This document shows, one piece after another, positions 16,047 to 24,961 of a stretch of 35,623 nucleotides of DNA (positions are counted from its first letter, which is position 1; every line of letters begins with the position of its first letter). The notes under the pieces are model-generated. The model was not told where the DNA came from, did no database searches, and saw only the letters and a list, made by a program, of their open reading frames with translations. Where the stretch lies: contig CATJCP010000117.1 of assembly GCA_949737515.1 (NCBI GenBank), positions 1 to 35,623 on the forward strand, written 5' to 3'. The stretch is from an uncultured Oscillospiraceae bacterium (GTDB lineage Bacteria > Bacillota > Clostridia > Oscillospirales > Ruminococcaceae). A program made the translations under genes and the position numbers.

Positions 16047-16943
16047 ATGTATCAGCCAAAAGGAATTATCCCCGCAATGGCAACCCCCTTTTATGCGGAC
16101 GGCTCGCTGAACCTGGAGGAGCTTGGAAACCAGGTGGAAAGGTTTGTCAAAAGCGGCGTTCACGCCATCTTTACCCTGGGAACCAACGGGGAGTTTTATG
16201 CCCTGGACTTTGACGAAAAGGTACAGGTAATGGAAACCGTCATCCAAAAAGCTGCCGGAAGGATTCCCGTTTGGGTGGGCACAGGCTGCGTCACCACCCA
16301 AGAAACCGTCGCGCTTTCCAAAAGGGCCGTACAGGCCGGGGCCACTGCCCTTTCGGTCATCACCCCGTATTTCGGGCAGGTCAGCCCAAAGGCCATGGCA
16401 GAGCATTACCGCACCGTGGCCCAGGCGGTCGATCTCCCCATCCTGATGTACAATATCCCCGCCCGGACCGGCAACGCCATCTCCCGGGAAACTGTTGCGG
16501 AGCTGTCCAAGGTGGAGAACATCATCGGGATCAAGGACTCCAGCGGCAACTTTGACAACACCCTTCAGTACCTGGAGGCCACCCACCGGGACTTTGCGGT
16601 GATCGCCGGCAACGACTCTCTGATCCTCTCCACCCTCATGGCAGGAGGCGTCGGGGCTATTGCCGGGACAGGAAACATCTTCCCGGAACGGCTGGTGGAG
16701 ATGTACCAGGCTTGGGAATCCGGGGATATCGCCAAGGCAACCCGTCTTCAGGATTCCATCCGTCCCATCCGCGACTGTTTAAAGCTGGGCAACCCCAACT
16801 CGGTCATCAAGCGTGTTGCCAACCTGATCGGCTACCCAGTCGGGCCGGCCCGCGCCCCCTTTGATGGAGACTATGCCGCCTGGGACACAGTCCTGTTAAA
16901 AACTTTGAAGGAACACTATCCGGAACTGTTAAAGGCAGATTAA
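16047..16943 (+). CDS. Dihydrodipicolinate synthase/N-acetylneuraminate lyase family aldolase
   Basis: A 298-residue class I pyruvate-type aldolase of the DHDPS/NAL family. The Schiff-base lysine is K163 in GIKDSSG and the catalytic tyrosine Y135 in MYNIPARTG, with R140 and Y108 also in place. The pyruvate-binding block is GTNGEF (45-50) where true DapA has GTTGES, so the substrate is probably not aspartate semialdehyde; a 2-keto-3-deoxy sugar acid or related aldol is a better guess. The ATG at 16047 has GAGGTGA upstream. It is a single-gene unit with its own promoter and a strong terminator. Confidence 0.93.
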   Translation: MYQPKGIIPAMATPFYADGSLNLEELGNQVERFVKSGVHAIFTLGTNGEFYALDFDEKVQVMETVIQKAAGRIPVWVGTGCVTTQETVALSKRAVQAGATALSVITPYFGQVSPKAMAEHYRTVAQAVDLPILMYNIPARTGNAISRETVAELSKVENIIGIKDSSGNFDNTLQYLEATHRDFAVIAGNDSLILSTLMAGGVGAIAGTGNIFPERLVEMYQAWESGDIAKATRLQDSIRPIRDCLKLGNPNSVIKRVANLIGYPVGPARAPFDGDYAAWDTVLLKTLKEHYPELLKAD

Positions 16944-16978
16944 AGGCCCCCCTTCCCCTGCATATAGGTACATAAAGC

Positions 16979-17012
16979 GGAAGAGCCTCCCGGGGAGGCT
17001 CTTCCTATTTTT
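16979..17012 (+). terminator. Intrinsic terminator after the aldolase gene
   Basis: A perfect 12-base-pair stem (16979-16990 and 16994-17005) with a 3-base loop, followed by TATTTTTT. On the other strand the hairpin starts at the stop codon of thiN (17005-17007), so it may also trim that transcript, though no T run follows there. Confidence 0.9.
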
Positions 17013-17670
17013 TCGCTATAATACAAAGGAGCAGCCCCTGTTCCAGGGTGACCGTCGCTTCTTCCGCTGTAAACTCATTGCTGACCCCCAAGGGGTAATC
17101 AGCCTCCAAAACCGCGCCGGTGAGGGGATACGACAGCCCTTCGTAGGTGATCCCCCGACAGGGCTCCCCCATGGCGAAAAAGCTGATGTAGCTGTTTTCC
17201 TCCCTGGGGATCACGGTTTTTCCCGTTCCTACGGGAAAGGCCCGGTTTCTGGCGTCTATCAGCGTCACCCGCAGCCCCAGCTTCCAGCCATAGGCGATGG
17301 ACTGGAGGTTTCCCACCGTGTGGTCCAGCCTCCCTCCAAAGCATCCCAGCACCACCGCCTCCCGGCAACCCATTTCAGCGGCGTGGCGCAGGGCCAGGAT
17401 CAGATCAGTGTCATCCTTGCGGACCGGGTAAACAATCTTGTCCAAATCCTTGACTGGCAGGTCAGGGACCCCTTCCGGCCCACAGGAGTCGAAATCCCCT
17501 ATCAGCACATCGGGGACAATCCCGGCGGAGACGGCCCGAAGGTAGCCGCCATCTGCACAGATGACCAGATCCGCCTTTTTCCCTTCCTCTGCGGCCAGCC
17601 GGCCGTCCCATTCCGGGGCTGCGCACAGTATCAGCGCCCTCCTGGGGTGAATGTCCTGGATATGACTCAC
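17005..17670 (-). CDS. thiN: Thiamin diphosphokinase (thiamin pyrophosphokinase)
   Basis: A 221-residue enzyme that moves diphosphate from ATP to thiamin to give thiamin diphosphate. Motifs in order: CADGGYLRAV, DVLIGDFDSCGP, VRKDDTDLILAL and GCFGGRLDHTVGN, all typical of the catalytic domain; the C-terminal part (about 145-221) is the thiamin-binding beta domain. The start is GTG 17670, which overlaps the rsgA stop in GTGA and has GGAGAG upstream. The longer reading frame to 17856 lies inside rsgA. The gene usually found here, rpe, is missing. Confidence 0.92.
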   Translation of the reverse strand: MSHIQDIHPRRALILCAAPEWDGRLAAEEGKKADLVICADGGYLRAVSAGIVPDVLIGDFDSCGPEGVPDLPVKDLDKIVYPVRKDDTDLILALRHAAEMGCREAVVLGCFGGRLDHTVGNLQSIAYGWKLGLRVTLIDARNRAFPVGTGKTVIPREENSYISFFAMGEPCRGITYEGLSYPLTGAVLEADYPLGVSNEFTAEEATVTLEQGLLLCIIAKK

Positions 17671-18563
17671 GGCTCTTTTCTCTCCCATTCCCTGATGTTT
17701 TTGGCTCTTTCGTACATGGCGCAGTAGCTTTCGTACCGGCTGGGGGAAATCTTTCCCCCAGCCAGGGCCTCCCGCACCCCGCAGCCCTTTTCCGCAGTAT
17801 GGGAACACCCGGTAAAGCGGCAGTTCCCGGAAAATGGAGCGAATTCCCGGAAACAATCAGAAAGTTCCCCCTTCAGAATCACCTCAAACCGCTGGTAATC
17901 CATGGCGGAAAATCCCGGTGTATCCGCCGCCCAACCCCCGTTTTCCAGGGGATACAGCTCCACATGGCGGGTGGTGTGCCGTCCGCGGCCCAGTTTTTCG
18001 CTGATTTGTGCTGTTTCCAAGCCCAGACGTGGGTCGATGGCGTTGAGCAGCGTGGATTTTCCCGCCCCGGAATTCCCCGTAAAGGCGGAGATCTTCCCCG
18101 CCAGGGCCTCTGTCACCTGCTCTGCCCCCTCCCCGGTTATGCCGCAGACCTCCGCCACCGGGAAGCCTGCCTTCCGGTATATCTTCACATAGGGTTCCAG
18201 GTCCGCCAGATCCTTTTTGGTGAACACAATAAAGGGCTCAATCCCTTTCTTCTCACAGATGGCGATCATGCTGTCCAGCACAAACAGGTTGGGGGCAGGG
18301 TCTGCCGCCGAGCAGACAAATACCAGCTGGTCCAGGTTGGCCAGAGGGGGACGGAGGAGCTCATTCCTCCGAGGGGCGATCTCCATCAGGTAACCCTTTC
18401 CCCCTGCGGTCATCTCCACTGTGGCCATATCCCCCACACAGGGCGAAACATTCTCCTTGCGGAACACGCCCCTGGCGCGGCACTCAATCATCTCCCCACC
18501 GCCTGCGTCCACATAGTAGAAACCTCCCAGCAGCTTGATGATCCGGCCTGTTTGTTTTTCCAT
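17667..18563 (-). CDS. rsgA: Ribosome small subunit-dependent GTPase A
   Basis: A 298-residue circularly permuted GTPase for late 30S subunit maturation. An OB-fold domain at 1-70 precedes the GTPase, with TKKD (about 115-118, G4), FTGNSGAGKSTLLN (161-174, P-loop) and DTPGFS (214-219, G3) in the permuted order. The C-terminal zinc site is C244/C249/H251/C257 by position in NCRFTGCSHTAEKGCGV. The ATG at 18563 has GGGGAGG upstream. It follows the kinase gene by 57 bases in the conserved order PP2C-kinase-rsgA-thiN. Confidence 0.96.
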   Translation of the reverse strand: MEKQTGRIIKLLGGFYYVDAGGGEMIECRARGVFRKENVSPCVGDMATVEMTAGGKGYLMEIAPRRNELLRPPLANLDQLVFVCSAADPAPNLFVLDSMIAICEKKGIEPFIVFTKKDLADLEPYVKIYRKAGFPVAEVCGITGEGAEQVTEALAGKISAFTGNSGAGKSTLLNAIDPRLGLETAQISEKLGRGRHTTRHVELYPLENGGWAADTPGFSAMDYQRFEVILKGELSDCFREFAPFSGNCRFTGCSHTAEKGCGVREALAGGKISPSRYESYCAMYERAKNIREWERKEP

Positions 18564-18620
18564 ACTGTCCCTCCCCGAGGCGGAGCCCCGCCCCCTGCGT
18601 CTGGTCTGCGGACCAAGTCC

Positions 18621-20789
18621 CTAGAAACTGTCTTTGTTGTCGGTCAGCACCTTATAGGTGTTGTTCTCAAAGTCCAGGCTGAACTCCTGATACAGCTTGT
18701 TGTCAATCAGGACCTTGATGTTAGAGATCCCCTCCCCAGTAAAGGAGACCTTCCAGTTCCCCACCTCCTGGGGATTGAGCAGCTCCCGATGTTTTTCCAC
18801 ACCGTCCTGGGTTACCTGTACAGTACAGATCTCGTCAATGGAAGAGGGCAGGCTGATGGTGAGAATTCTGGAAGTGGAAGCGCCGCTTCCCCCCCTGCTC
18901 ACGTTCAGGTCCACCGTGGAGCCTTCCAGCAGCTGCGTACCGTCCATGGGGTTCTGGGCGATTACTGTGCCCTCGGGCTTATCGCTGTTTTCCACCGGGG
19001 AAATATTCCCCAGCTTTAAGTTAAAGCTTTCCAGCATGGCCTGGGCATTGGTAATATTGAGCCCCACAAGCTTGGGGACCTCTACCATCTGTTTGTCGCT
19101 CCCCAGGCTGACATACACTGTCACCACCTGTCCGGCGGGGACAGAGGCCCCTGCCTCCGGGACAGTGCGGACTACATACCCCTTGGGAACGGAATCGTCA
19201 TTTACATCCAGGGCAGTGTACTCCAGCCCTAGGTCGTGGAGCCGGTTATAGACCTCTGTGGCCTCCTCCCTGGTGTAGGAGGGCAGAGAAATCAGTTTGG
19301 TACCGCTGCTGACCTTGACCTTGACCACCGCTCCCTCCTTGATGGACTTCCCCGCCAGCGGGAGCTGGTCATAGATCACGCCCCGGCCATACTGCTCGTG
19401 GTAAGCAGGTTCTCCATCCACAACCATCTCGATATATTGGTATTCGGGGGAATCCTTGATCTCCTCATAATTCAGCCCCACCAGATTGGGCATATTCGTC
19501 TCCGGCGTGCGGCTGAAAGGGTCATTGTAGTACAGGAGGGTGAAGATAAAGATGGCTGTGGCCACCACAAAGGCCAGGGCGATCCCCCCCAAAACCGGCA
19601 GAGCATGGGATTGGATGCGGACCTCCTCCACAGGCTTATAAGGTACAGAACGGCTTTCCATCTCCTTCTTTCTCCGCTCCCTTCCTTCCGTTTCCTCCCG
19701 AAGCCGCCGTTCCTGGCGGGACTCCAAACCGGATTCCCCTTTGACCGCTTTGTCGCCGAACCCATATACCCCCTCGGAAGCCAGTGCGGGCTTTGCCCTG
19801 GACCTGGATCCTGTCCGGGACTGCTCCTGTTCCTCCATCCTGCGCCGCTCCAGCTCCTGGCTGTAGGAACGCTGCCTTCTGGACTGGCTCTGGCGGGCAG
19901 ACTCCACCGCCCGGGGATCCGGATCATCGCTTTCCATCTGCTGGTAGGAAAAATGGATGGACGGGTTTTGTTTAAAAGCGTCGATATCCGCCAGCATCTC
20001 CGAAGCAGAGCGGTACCGCCGGGCAGGGTCCTTTTCCATGGCCTTCATGGTAATTTCCTCCAGGCCCTTGGGAATGGAGGGATTCAGGCTGCTGGGGAGG
20101 ACCGGCTGGCTCTGTATCTGCTTAATGGCGACAGAAACCGGGGACTCCGCCTCAAAGGGAAGCTGGCCGGTGAGCATTTCAAAGAGGACGATGCCCACGG
20201 AATAGATGTCGCTTTTCCCGTCGATTCCCCCTCCTTGGGCCTGTTCCGGGGAGATGTAGTGTACCGACCCAATGGCCTTGTCCGAGGTGGTCCGCGCCTC
20301 GCTGCGGGCGAACCGGGCAATTCCAAAGTCCATCATCTTTACGGTCCCGTCGGAGAGAAGCATGATATTGTGGGGCTTGATGTCCCGATGGACAATCCCC
20401 TTGGAATGGGCATGGTTGAGGGCGCGCAGCATCTGGGTAGTGAAATAGACCGCTTCCTTCCAGCGGAGCACCTTCTGCTGGTCAATATATTCCTTCAGGG
20501 TAATCCCATCAATATACTCCATGACAATGGACTGAACCCTGTCGGTAAAAATGACGTCGTAAACCTTGACAATATTGGGATGGGAGAGTACGGCAATGGC
20601 CTTGGATTCGTTTTGGAACATACGGGTAAACTGCTCGCTGGCCATATATTCTTCCCGGAGAATTTTGACGGCAACGATCTTTTCATCAAAAATATCCACT
20701 GCCTTGTACACATTGGCCATGCCGCCGACGCCGATCATCTCCTGTATCTCATACCGGCCATCCAGCCTTTTGCCAATGAATTTATCCAT
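18621..20789 (-). CDS. prkC: PASTA-domain Ser/Thr protein kinase (PknB/PrkC type)
   Basis: A 722-residue membrane kinase that senses peptidoglycan or lipid II fragments and controls cell-wall growth and division. The kinase domain (about 10-275) has the Gly loop GVGGMANVY, K42, HRDIKPHN (134-141), DFG (154-156) and SPE. A highly charged Arg/Glu/Ser-rich juxtamembrane part (about 285-390) precedes one membrane helix (396-421). Three PASTA repeats follow outside (about 431-640), and a beta-rich C-terminal domain. The ATG at 20789 has GGGGAGG upstream and overlaps the phosphatase stop (ATGGATAA). The antagonist phosphatase lies directly upstream. Confidence 0.96.
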   Translation of the reverse strand: MDKFIGKRLDGRYEIQEMIGVGGMANVYKAVDIFDEKIVAVKILREEYMASEQFTRMFQNESKAIAVLSHPNIVKVYDVIFTDRVQSIVMEYIDGITLKEYIDQQKVLRWKEAVYFTTQMLRALNHAHSKGIVHRDIKPHNIMLLSDGTVKMMDFGIARFARSEARTTSDKAIGSVHYISPEQAQGGGIDGKSDIYSVGIVLFEMLTGQLPFEAESPVSVAIKQIQSQPVLPSSLNPSIPKGLEEITMKAMEKDPARRYRSASEMLADIDAFKQNPSIHFSYQQMESDDPDPRAVESARQSQSRRQRSYSQELERRRMEEQEQSRTGSRSRAKPALASEGVYGFGDKAVKGESGLESRQERRLREETEGRERRKKEMESRSVPYKPVEEVRIQSHALPVLGGIALAFVVATAIFIFTLLYYNDPFSRTPETNMPNLVGLNYEEIKDSPEYQYIEMVVDGEPAYHEQYGRGVIYDQLPLAGKSIKEGAVVKVKVSSGTKLISLPSYTREEATEVYNRLHDLGLEYTALDVNDDSVPKGYVVRTVPEAGASVPAGQVVTVYVSLGSDKQMVEVPKLVGLNITNAQAMLESFNLKLGNISPVENSDKPEGTVIAQNPMDGTQLLEGSTVDLNVSRGGSGASTSRILTISLPSSIDEICTVQVTQDGVEKHRELLNPQEVGNWKVSFTGEGISNIKVLIDNKLYQEFSLDFENNTYKVLTDNKDSF

Positions 20790-21567
20790 TTGTCCGTGCC
20801 TCCCCATCCGCTGCCAGGGCAATGGCCACAGCGGTGATATTGTCCGCCCCGCCGAAGCGGTTGGCGGTTTCCACCAGTTTTTTCACCCCATCCTGAAGAT
20901 CCCCGCACTGAAGCGCCGGCTGGAGGATGCGGCAGATTTCATCCGGCTCCAGGTGGTTGGTCAGTCCGTCGGAGCAGACCAGCAGTCCGCCTCCCTCCGG
21001 GACGGTAAACTGATCGTAATCCGGCGTTACAGCGGCGCCAACCCCCACAGCGCGGACAATATAATGGCGCTCCGGATGAACCACCGCCTCCTGGACAGTG
21101 ATAGCTCCCTGGTCCAGCAGCTGCTGGACTCTGGTGTGGTCGCTGGTGAGCTTCTCAATGCCGCCCTGACTGTCGGGGCTGGAAAGCGAGAAGACGCTGG
21201 AATCCCCCACATGGGCCAGATAGGCGGTATTCCCCCGAACCAGCAGGGTCTCGGCGGTGGTGCCCATCCCGGCGAGGGATTCGTCCCGTTTGGAGCGGTC
21301 ATATACAACGGCGTTGGCCACAGATACCGCCGAAAGGATCAGGGAACGGATGGAGGTATCCCCCAGCCCAGGGTAATATCCCCGTTCTATCTGTCCGGCG
21401 ATGGTCCGGACCGTCAGGTCGCTGGCCACATTTCCTCCATTTTCCCCGCCCATACCATCACAAAGGACAACGGCAACAGCGCCGCCGGGCAGATTCAGGA
21501 TGGAATAGGCGTCCTGATTGGTATCACGGCAAAGGCCGATATCGGTTATCCCCACGGCTGTCAGCAT
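20782..21567 (-). CDS. prpC: PP2C-type Ser/Thr protein phosphatase (PrpC/Stp)
   Basis: A 261-residue soluble Mn/Mg-dependent phosphatase that removes phosphates placed by the PASTA kinase. Metal-binding blocks are RDTNQDAY (about 14-21), LCDGMGGENGG (about 35-45), SDGLTNHL (about 195-202) and GGADNITAVAI near the end. The ATG at 21567 overlaps the rlmN stop by seven bases; a G-rich ribosome site (AAGGGGG) lies upstream. The gene and the kinase are translationally overlapped, consistent with joint control. Confidence 0.96.
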   Translation of the reverse strand: MLTAVGITDIGLCRDTNQDAYSILNLPGGAVAVVLCDGMGGENGGNVASDLTVRTIAGQIERGYYPGLGDTSIRSLILSAVSVANAVVYDRSKRDESLAGMGTTAETLLVRGNTAYLAHVGDSSVFSLSSPDSQGGIEKLTSDHTRVQQLLDQGAITVQEAVVHPERHYIVRAVGVGAAVTPDYDQFTVPEGGGLLVCSDGLTNHLEPDEICRILQPALQCGDLQDGVKKLVETANRFGGADNITAVAIALAADGEARTNG

Positions 21568-22682
21568 GGGAGATCCCCCCTTTTCTGTGAAGCATCAATT
21601 TGATTCTGCTCCGCCTCCCGGCGAAGCTGTCCGCAGGCGGCATTGATATCGCTGCCCAGCTCCCGCCGGATGGTGGCGTTGATCCCCAGCCCGGTCAAAA
21701 GCTTTTGGAAGTGAAGAATATTCTGTCTGCTGCCCCTCTGGTATCCCCGCTCCTTCACCGGATTCACCGGGATCAGGTTCACATGGCAGGGCATCCCCCG
21801 CAGCCTTTCGGCAAGCTCCCTGGCACACTGCGGGGAATCGTTTACCTTGTCAATCAGGGCATATTCAAAGGAAATTCTTCTCCCGGTATACGCAAAGTAA
21901 TCCCGGCAGGCTTTCAGCAGCGCGTCCATGCCATACCGCTGGCTGACGGGCATGGTCTGCCCCCGAATCCGGTCATTTGGGGCGTGAAGAGAAATGGAAA
22001 GGGTCAGCCCCAGCTTTAACTTCATCAAATCATAAATGCGGTCCACCAGCCCGCAGGTGGAAAGGGAGACATGGCGCAGGCTGAGGTTCTCTCCCTCCGG
22101 CGAGGAGAGGATTTCCAAAAATCGCAGCACATTGTCATAGTTGTCCAAGGGTTCCCCAATCCCCATGAGGACCAGGCTGGCAATCTTTTCCCCAGTATCT
22201 GCCTCTGCAGTGTAAACCTCATCCAACATTTCCGAGGGAGTGAGGTTCCTGACCCAACCCGCCAAGGTTGAGGCGCAGAACCTGCATCCCATCCGGCACC
22301 CCACCTGAGTGGAAACGCACAGGCTGTTCCCATACTTATACCGCATGACCACAGCCTCCACAGAGTTCCCATCCGAAAGCCCCAACAGATATTTCACGGT
22401 TCCGTCCATCCTGGAAACCAGCTTCCGCCGGATCGACAGGCTGTTTATGTAGAACCTCTCATCCAGCTTTCCGGCAAGGGCGGCGGAAATATCGGTCATT
22501 TCCCCAAAGGAAACCGCCCTTCGGCGGGAGTCCCCTCCCTGTCCCCCGCGCGCTCCCCAGTGGAGCCAACGGTATATCTGGCCTGCCCGAAAGGGCTTTT
22601 CACCCATCTGCGCCAATTCCTCCTTCAGCTGGGGAAGGGTCAGCGATTTGATATCCTTTTTTTCCTTTTCCGGACAAGGCAT
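21561..22682 (-). CDS. rlmN: 23S rRNA (adenine2503-C2)/tRNA methyltransferase RlmN
   Basis: A 373-residue radical SAM enzyme that methylates C2 of A2503 in 23S rRNA (and A37 in some tRNAs). The [4Fe-4S] motif CRMGCRFC lies at about 129-136, GIGEPLDNYDNV at about 170, and a conserved Cys close to the C-terminus (NAACGQLR). An unusual Gly/Arg-rich insert (ARGGQGGDSRRR, about 44-55) separates RWLHW from SFGEMTDIS, which are normally nearly contiguous. ATG 22682 is chosen because GAGGTG lies upstream; GTG 22691, overlapping the rsmB stop, is the alternative but has no ribosome site. Confidence 0.95.
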   Translation of the reverse strand: MPCPEKEKKDIKSLTLPQLKEELAQMGEKPFRAGQIYRWLHWGARGGQGGDSRRRAVSFGEMTDISAALAGKLDERFYINSLSIRRKLVSRMDGTVKYLLGLSDGNSVEAVVMRYKYGNSLCVSTQVGCRMGCRFCASTLAGWVRNLTPSEMLDEVYTAEADTGEKIASLVLMGIGEPLDNYDNVLRFLEILSSPEGENLSLRHVSLSTCGLVDRIYDLMKLKLGLTLSISLHAPNDRIRGQTMPVSQRYGMDALLKACRDYFAYTGRRISFEYALIDKVNDSPQCARELAERLRGMPCHVNLIPVNPVKERGYQRGSRQNILHFQKLLTGLGINATIRRELGSDINAACGQLRREAEQNQIDASQKRGDLPC

Positions 22683-22687
22683 CTGTA

Positions 22688-24046
22688 TCACCTCTTGCTG
22701 TTCTGTATCATGCGGCAGATATAAAATCCATCCGTTCCGTCTGTATGGGGCATCAGGGTCGCCTCCCCCTCCCTTCCGGTATAGGCCCCGCAGCCTTCCG
22801 GAAACGCTGAAAGGGTGAAATGGGGATTCCGCTCTAAAAACCGCCTGACCACCTTCTGGTTTTCCTCTGGGCGCAAGGTACAGGTGGAGTACACCAGCGT
22901 TCCGCCATCCTTTACATATCTTGCAGCATTTTCCAAAATTTTATACTGTATCCTGGGCAAATCCTCAAAATCTGCCTGCTCCTTATACCGGATCTCCGGC
23001 TTCCGGCCCAAAACGCCCAACCCGGAACAGGGTACGTCGCAGAGGACACGGTCGTAGAGAGGAGAATCGGGACAGTATTCCAAAGCGTCCCTCGGCCTGC
23101 TCTGAACCGAGTCCAGGCCAAGGCGCTGGGCCCCGCTCCGGATCAGGCCGACCCGTTTTTCATATAGGTCAAAGGCGTCCACCCTGCCGCTGCCGCCCAT
23201 CTGCTGGGCGATGGTAAAGGTTTTCCCCCCTGGGGCGGCGCAGAGGTCCAATACAAGCTCCCCAGGCTGCGCGCCCAGGGAGAGGGCACAGAGCTGAGAG
23301 GATTTATCCTGGACATGGAACCATCCCATCTGGAAGGCGGCAAGCTTCCGAAGGTTCCCCATATGGGAAAGACGGACGCAGCCGGGGACTTCCGGGACAG
23401 GGGACGGATACATCTCCTCCTCTTCCAGCGAACGGCAAAGCTCCTCCAGGGTACATTTCAGGGGGTTGACGCGAATATAAGCCGGAGATGGGCGGTTAAA
23501 GGCAGCGGCCATCTGCTCGGCGTTTTCTGGGCCATAGGCGTTTTGCCACAGGGAAAGCATCCACTCCGGTATGCTGTACAGGATGCTCAGCTCCCGGAGG
23601 GGGTCGTCAAAATGCGGAAGGGCGCGATCATCCCGGAGAAAGGACCGGAGCACGCCGTTTACAAATCCGGACGCACTGGACCGGCGCATCTGCCTGGTGA
23701 TTTTAACCGCTTCGTTGACAACCGCGCTCTCCGGGATATTGGGGAGGAACAGCAGCTGATAAAAGGCAACGCGGAGAATCTGAAGGACTTCCGGAGAAAT
23801 CCCCTTGATTCCCTTGACGGCATATTTTTCAATGCAGCAGTCCAAAGTAATTCGCCGTTCCAAAACGCCGTAAAACAAGGTGCTGGCAAAGGCGACCTCT
23901 GCTTTGCGCTGTTCCGTCGGGGACGGGGATCCGGCGGAGGACCTCGCCTCCTGTTCCAGCCGCTGGTCTAGGGCCAAATTGGAGTAGGCTTTATCCCGGT
24001 CCACCCGCAGCAGGGCCTCTGCGGCCAGTTGTCTCGCGCTTACCAT
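22688..24046 (-). CDS. rsmB: 16S rRNA (cytosine967-C5)-methyltransferase RsmB
   Basis: A 452-residue enzyme for m5C967 of 16S rRNA. The N-terminal NusB-like helical domain is at about 1-150, the SAM-dependent methyltransferase core at about 165-450. LDLCAAPGGKTFTIA (SAM loop), DVPCSGLGVLGR and VYSTCTLRPEEN hold the two catalytic cysteines. The ATG at 24046 is preceded by AGAGGAGA; an extended frame to 24121 has no ribosome site. It sits 89 bases after the zinc peptidase gene and ends at the rlmN start. Confidence 0.95.
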   Translation of the reverse strand: MVSARQLAAEALLRVDRDKAYSNLALDQRLEQEARSSAGSPSPTEQRKAEVAFASTLFYGVLERRITLDCCIEKYAVKGIKGISPEVLQILRVAFYQLLFLPNIPESAVVNEAVKITRQMRRSSASGFVNGVLRSFLRDDRALPHFDDPLRELSILYSIPEWMLSLWQNAYGPENAEQMAAAFNRPSPAYIRVNPLKCTLEELCRSLEEEEMYPSPVPEVPGCVRLSHMGNLRKLAAFQMGWFHVQDKSSQLCALSLGAQPGELVLDLCAAPGGKTFTIAQQMGGSGRVDAFDLYEKRVGLIRSGAQRLGLDSVQSRPRDALEYCPDSPLYDRVLCDVPCSGLGVLGRKPEIRYKEQADFEDLPRIQYKILENAARYVKDGGTLVYSTCTLRPEENQKVVRRFLERNPHFTLSAFPEGCGAYTGREGEATLMPHTDGTDGFYICRMIQNSKR

Positions 24047-24135
24047 AGTATTCTCCTCTTTGTATTTGGTATCGGATTTTCCCTTGAATGACAGGGAAAA
24101 CAGAAACATTGCCGCCTGCAAAGAGCCGGCCCGCG

Positions 24136-24828
24136 TCAGTCGTCCCTGCGCCCCCGGTTTCCATACAGCCCAATCAGACGGAGCAGCTGAGCCACTGTTG
24201 AGATCAGCGCCGCCACATAGGTCATGGCCGCGGCACTGAGGACCTTCCGCGCGCCGGATACCTCGTCCTCCGCCAAAAGCCCCTGCTCCTGGATCACCGC
24301 CAAGGCCCGGTTGCTGGCATTGAATTCCACCGGAAGGGTGACAAGCTGGAACAGCGCAACAGCGGCAAACAGCAGGATCCCGAAGGAAATCAGCTTTTGA
24401 AAGGACAATATCAGTCCCAGAAAGATAAGGGGGATCGAAACCTTCGATCCGATATTGGCAACCGGAACAAAGAAATTCCGGATGCGGATGGGCGCATAGC
24501 CGACGCTGTACTGAACGGCGTGCCCCGCTTCGTGGGCAGCCACGCCGATTGCGGCAATCGACCGGCTCCCATAAACCGCGTCGGACAAGCGGATCACTCC
24601 CGCACTGGGGTCGTAATGGTCGGTAAGGCTGCCGGAGATGTGTTCCACCTGCACATCTGTGATGCCGTTGCTTCGCAGGATCATTTCAGCGGCCATGGCG
24701 CCGGTACAGCCGCGGCTTCCGGAAAGCTGGGAATACTTTTGAAAGGTGGAGTTGACCCGGTACTGGGCCCAGACGCCGAGGAGCAGCGCAGGAATGACTA
24801 AAATGATGTAATAAGGATCTATATACAC
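24136..24828 (-). CDS. YugP-type membrane zinc metallopeptidase
   Basis: A 230-residue membrane protein with an N-terminal helix (about 5-23), a zinc motif HEAGHAVQYS (about 97-106) and hydrophobic helices after it (about 112-150 and 190-220). These are features of the zinc metallopeptidase family commonly found in this Firmicutes gene cluster; the physiological substrate is not established. The start is GTG 24828 with AAGGAGGTC upstream. It is 133 bases after the Uma2-like gene, with a possible extended -10 promoter (24886-24891), and 89 bases before rsmB. Confidence 0.93.
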   Translation of the reverse strand: MYIDPYYIILVIPALLLGVWAQYRVNSTFQKYSQLSGSRGCTGAMAAEMILRSNGITDVQVEHISGSLTDHYDPSAGVIRLSDAVYGSRSIAAIGVAAHEAGHAVQYSVGYAPIRIRNFFVPVANIGSKVSIPLIFLGLILSFQKLISFGILLFAAVALFQLVTLPVEFNASNRALAVIQEQGLLAEDEVSGARKVLSAAAMTYVAALISTVAQLLRLIGLYGNRGRRDD

Positions 24829-24885
24829 GAAAAGACCTCCTTCCCGTGGCAGGACACTGTTTTGACAATTAGCTGCAGCATTTCC

Positions 24886-24891
24886 ATGATA
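24886..24891 (-). promoter_or_regulatory. Possible extended -10 promoter for the zinc peptidase/rsmB genes
   Basis: On the minus strand TGGTATCAT reads as an extended -10 (TGn plus TATCAT at 24886-24891). No good -35 sits 16-18 bases upstream. It would allow expression independent of the Uma2-like gene. Confidence 0.3.
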
Positions 24892-24961
24892 CCATAGTTG
24901 GCAGATATTTGTTTAACAAAACCATGAATTTTCTCAAAAATAACAATATCACAATACCCTT

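Noticed and set aside
16047-16943. Calling the aldolase dapA
   Set aside because: The pyruvate loop is GTNGEF, not GTTGES, and no lysine-biosynthesis genes are adjacent.
18604-18615. Palindrome GGTCTGCGGACC before rsgA
   Set aside because: Only four base pairs per arm, within a short intergenic gap; no T run and no repeat elsewhere seen.
19236-20837. 533-codon plus-strand open frame opposite the PASTA kinase
   Set aside because: Antisense shadow; the minus strand carries an intact kinase with all motifs.
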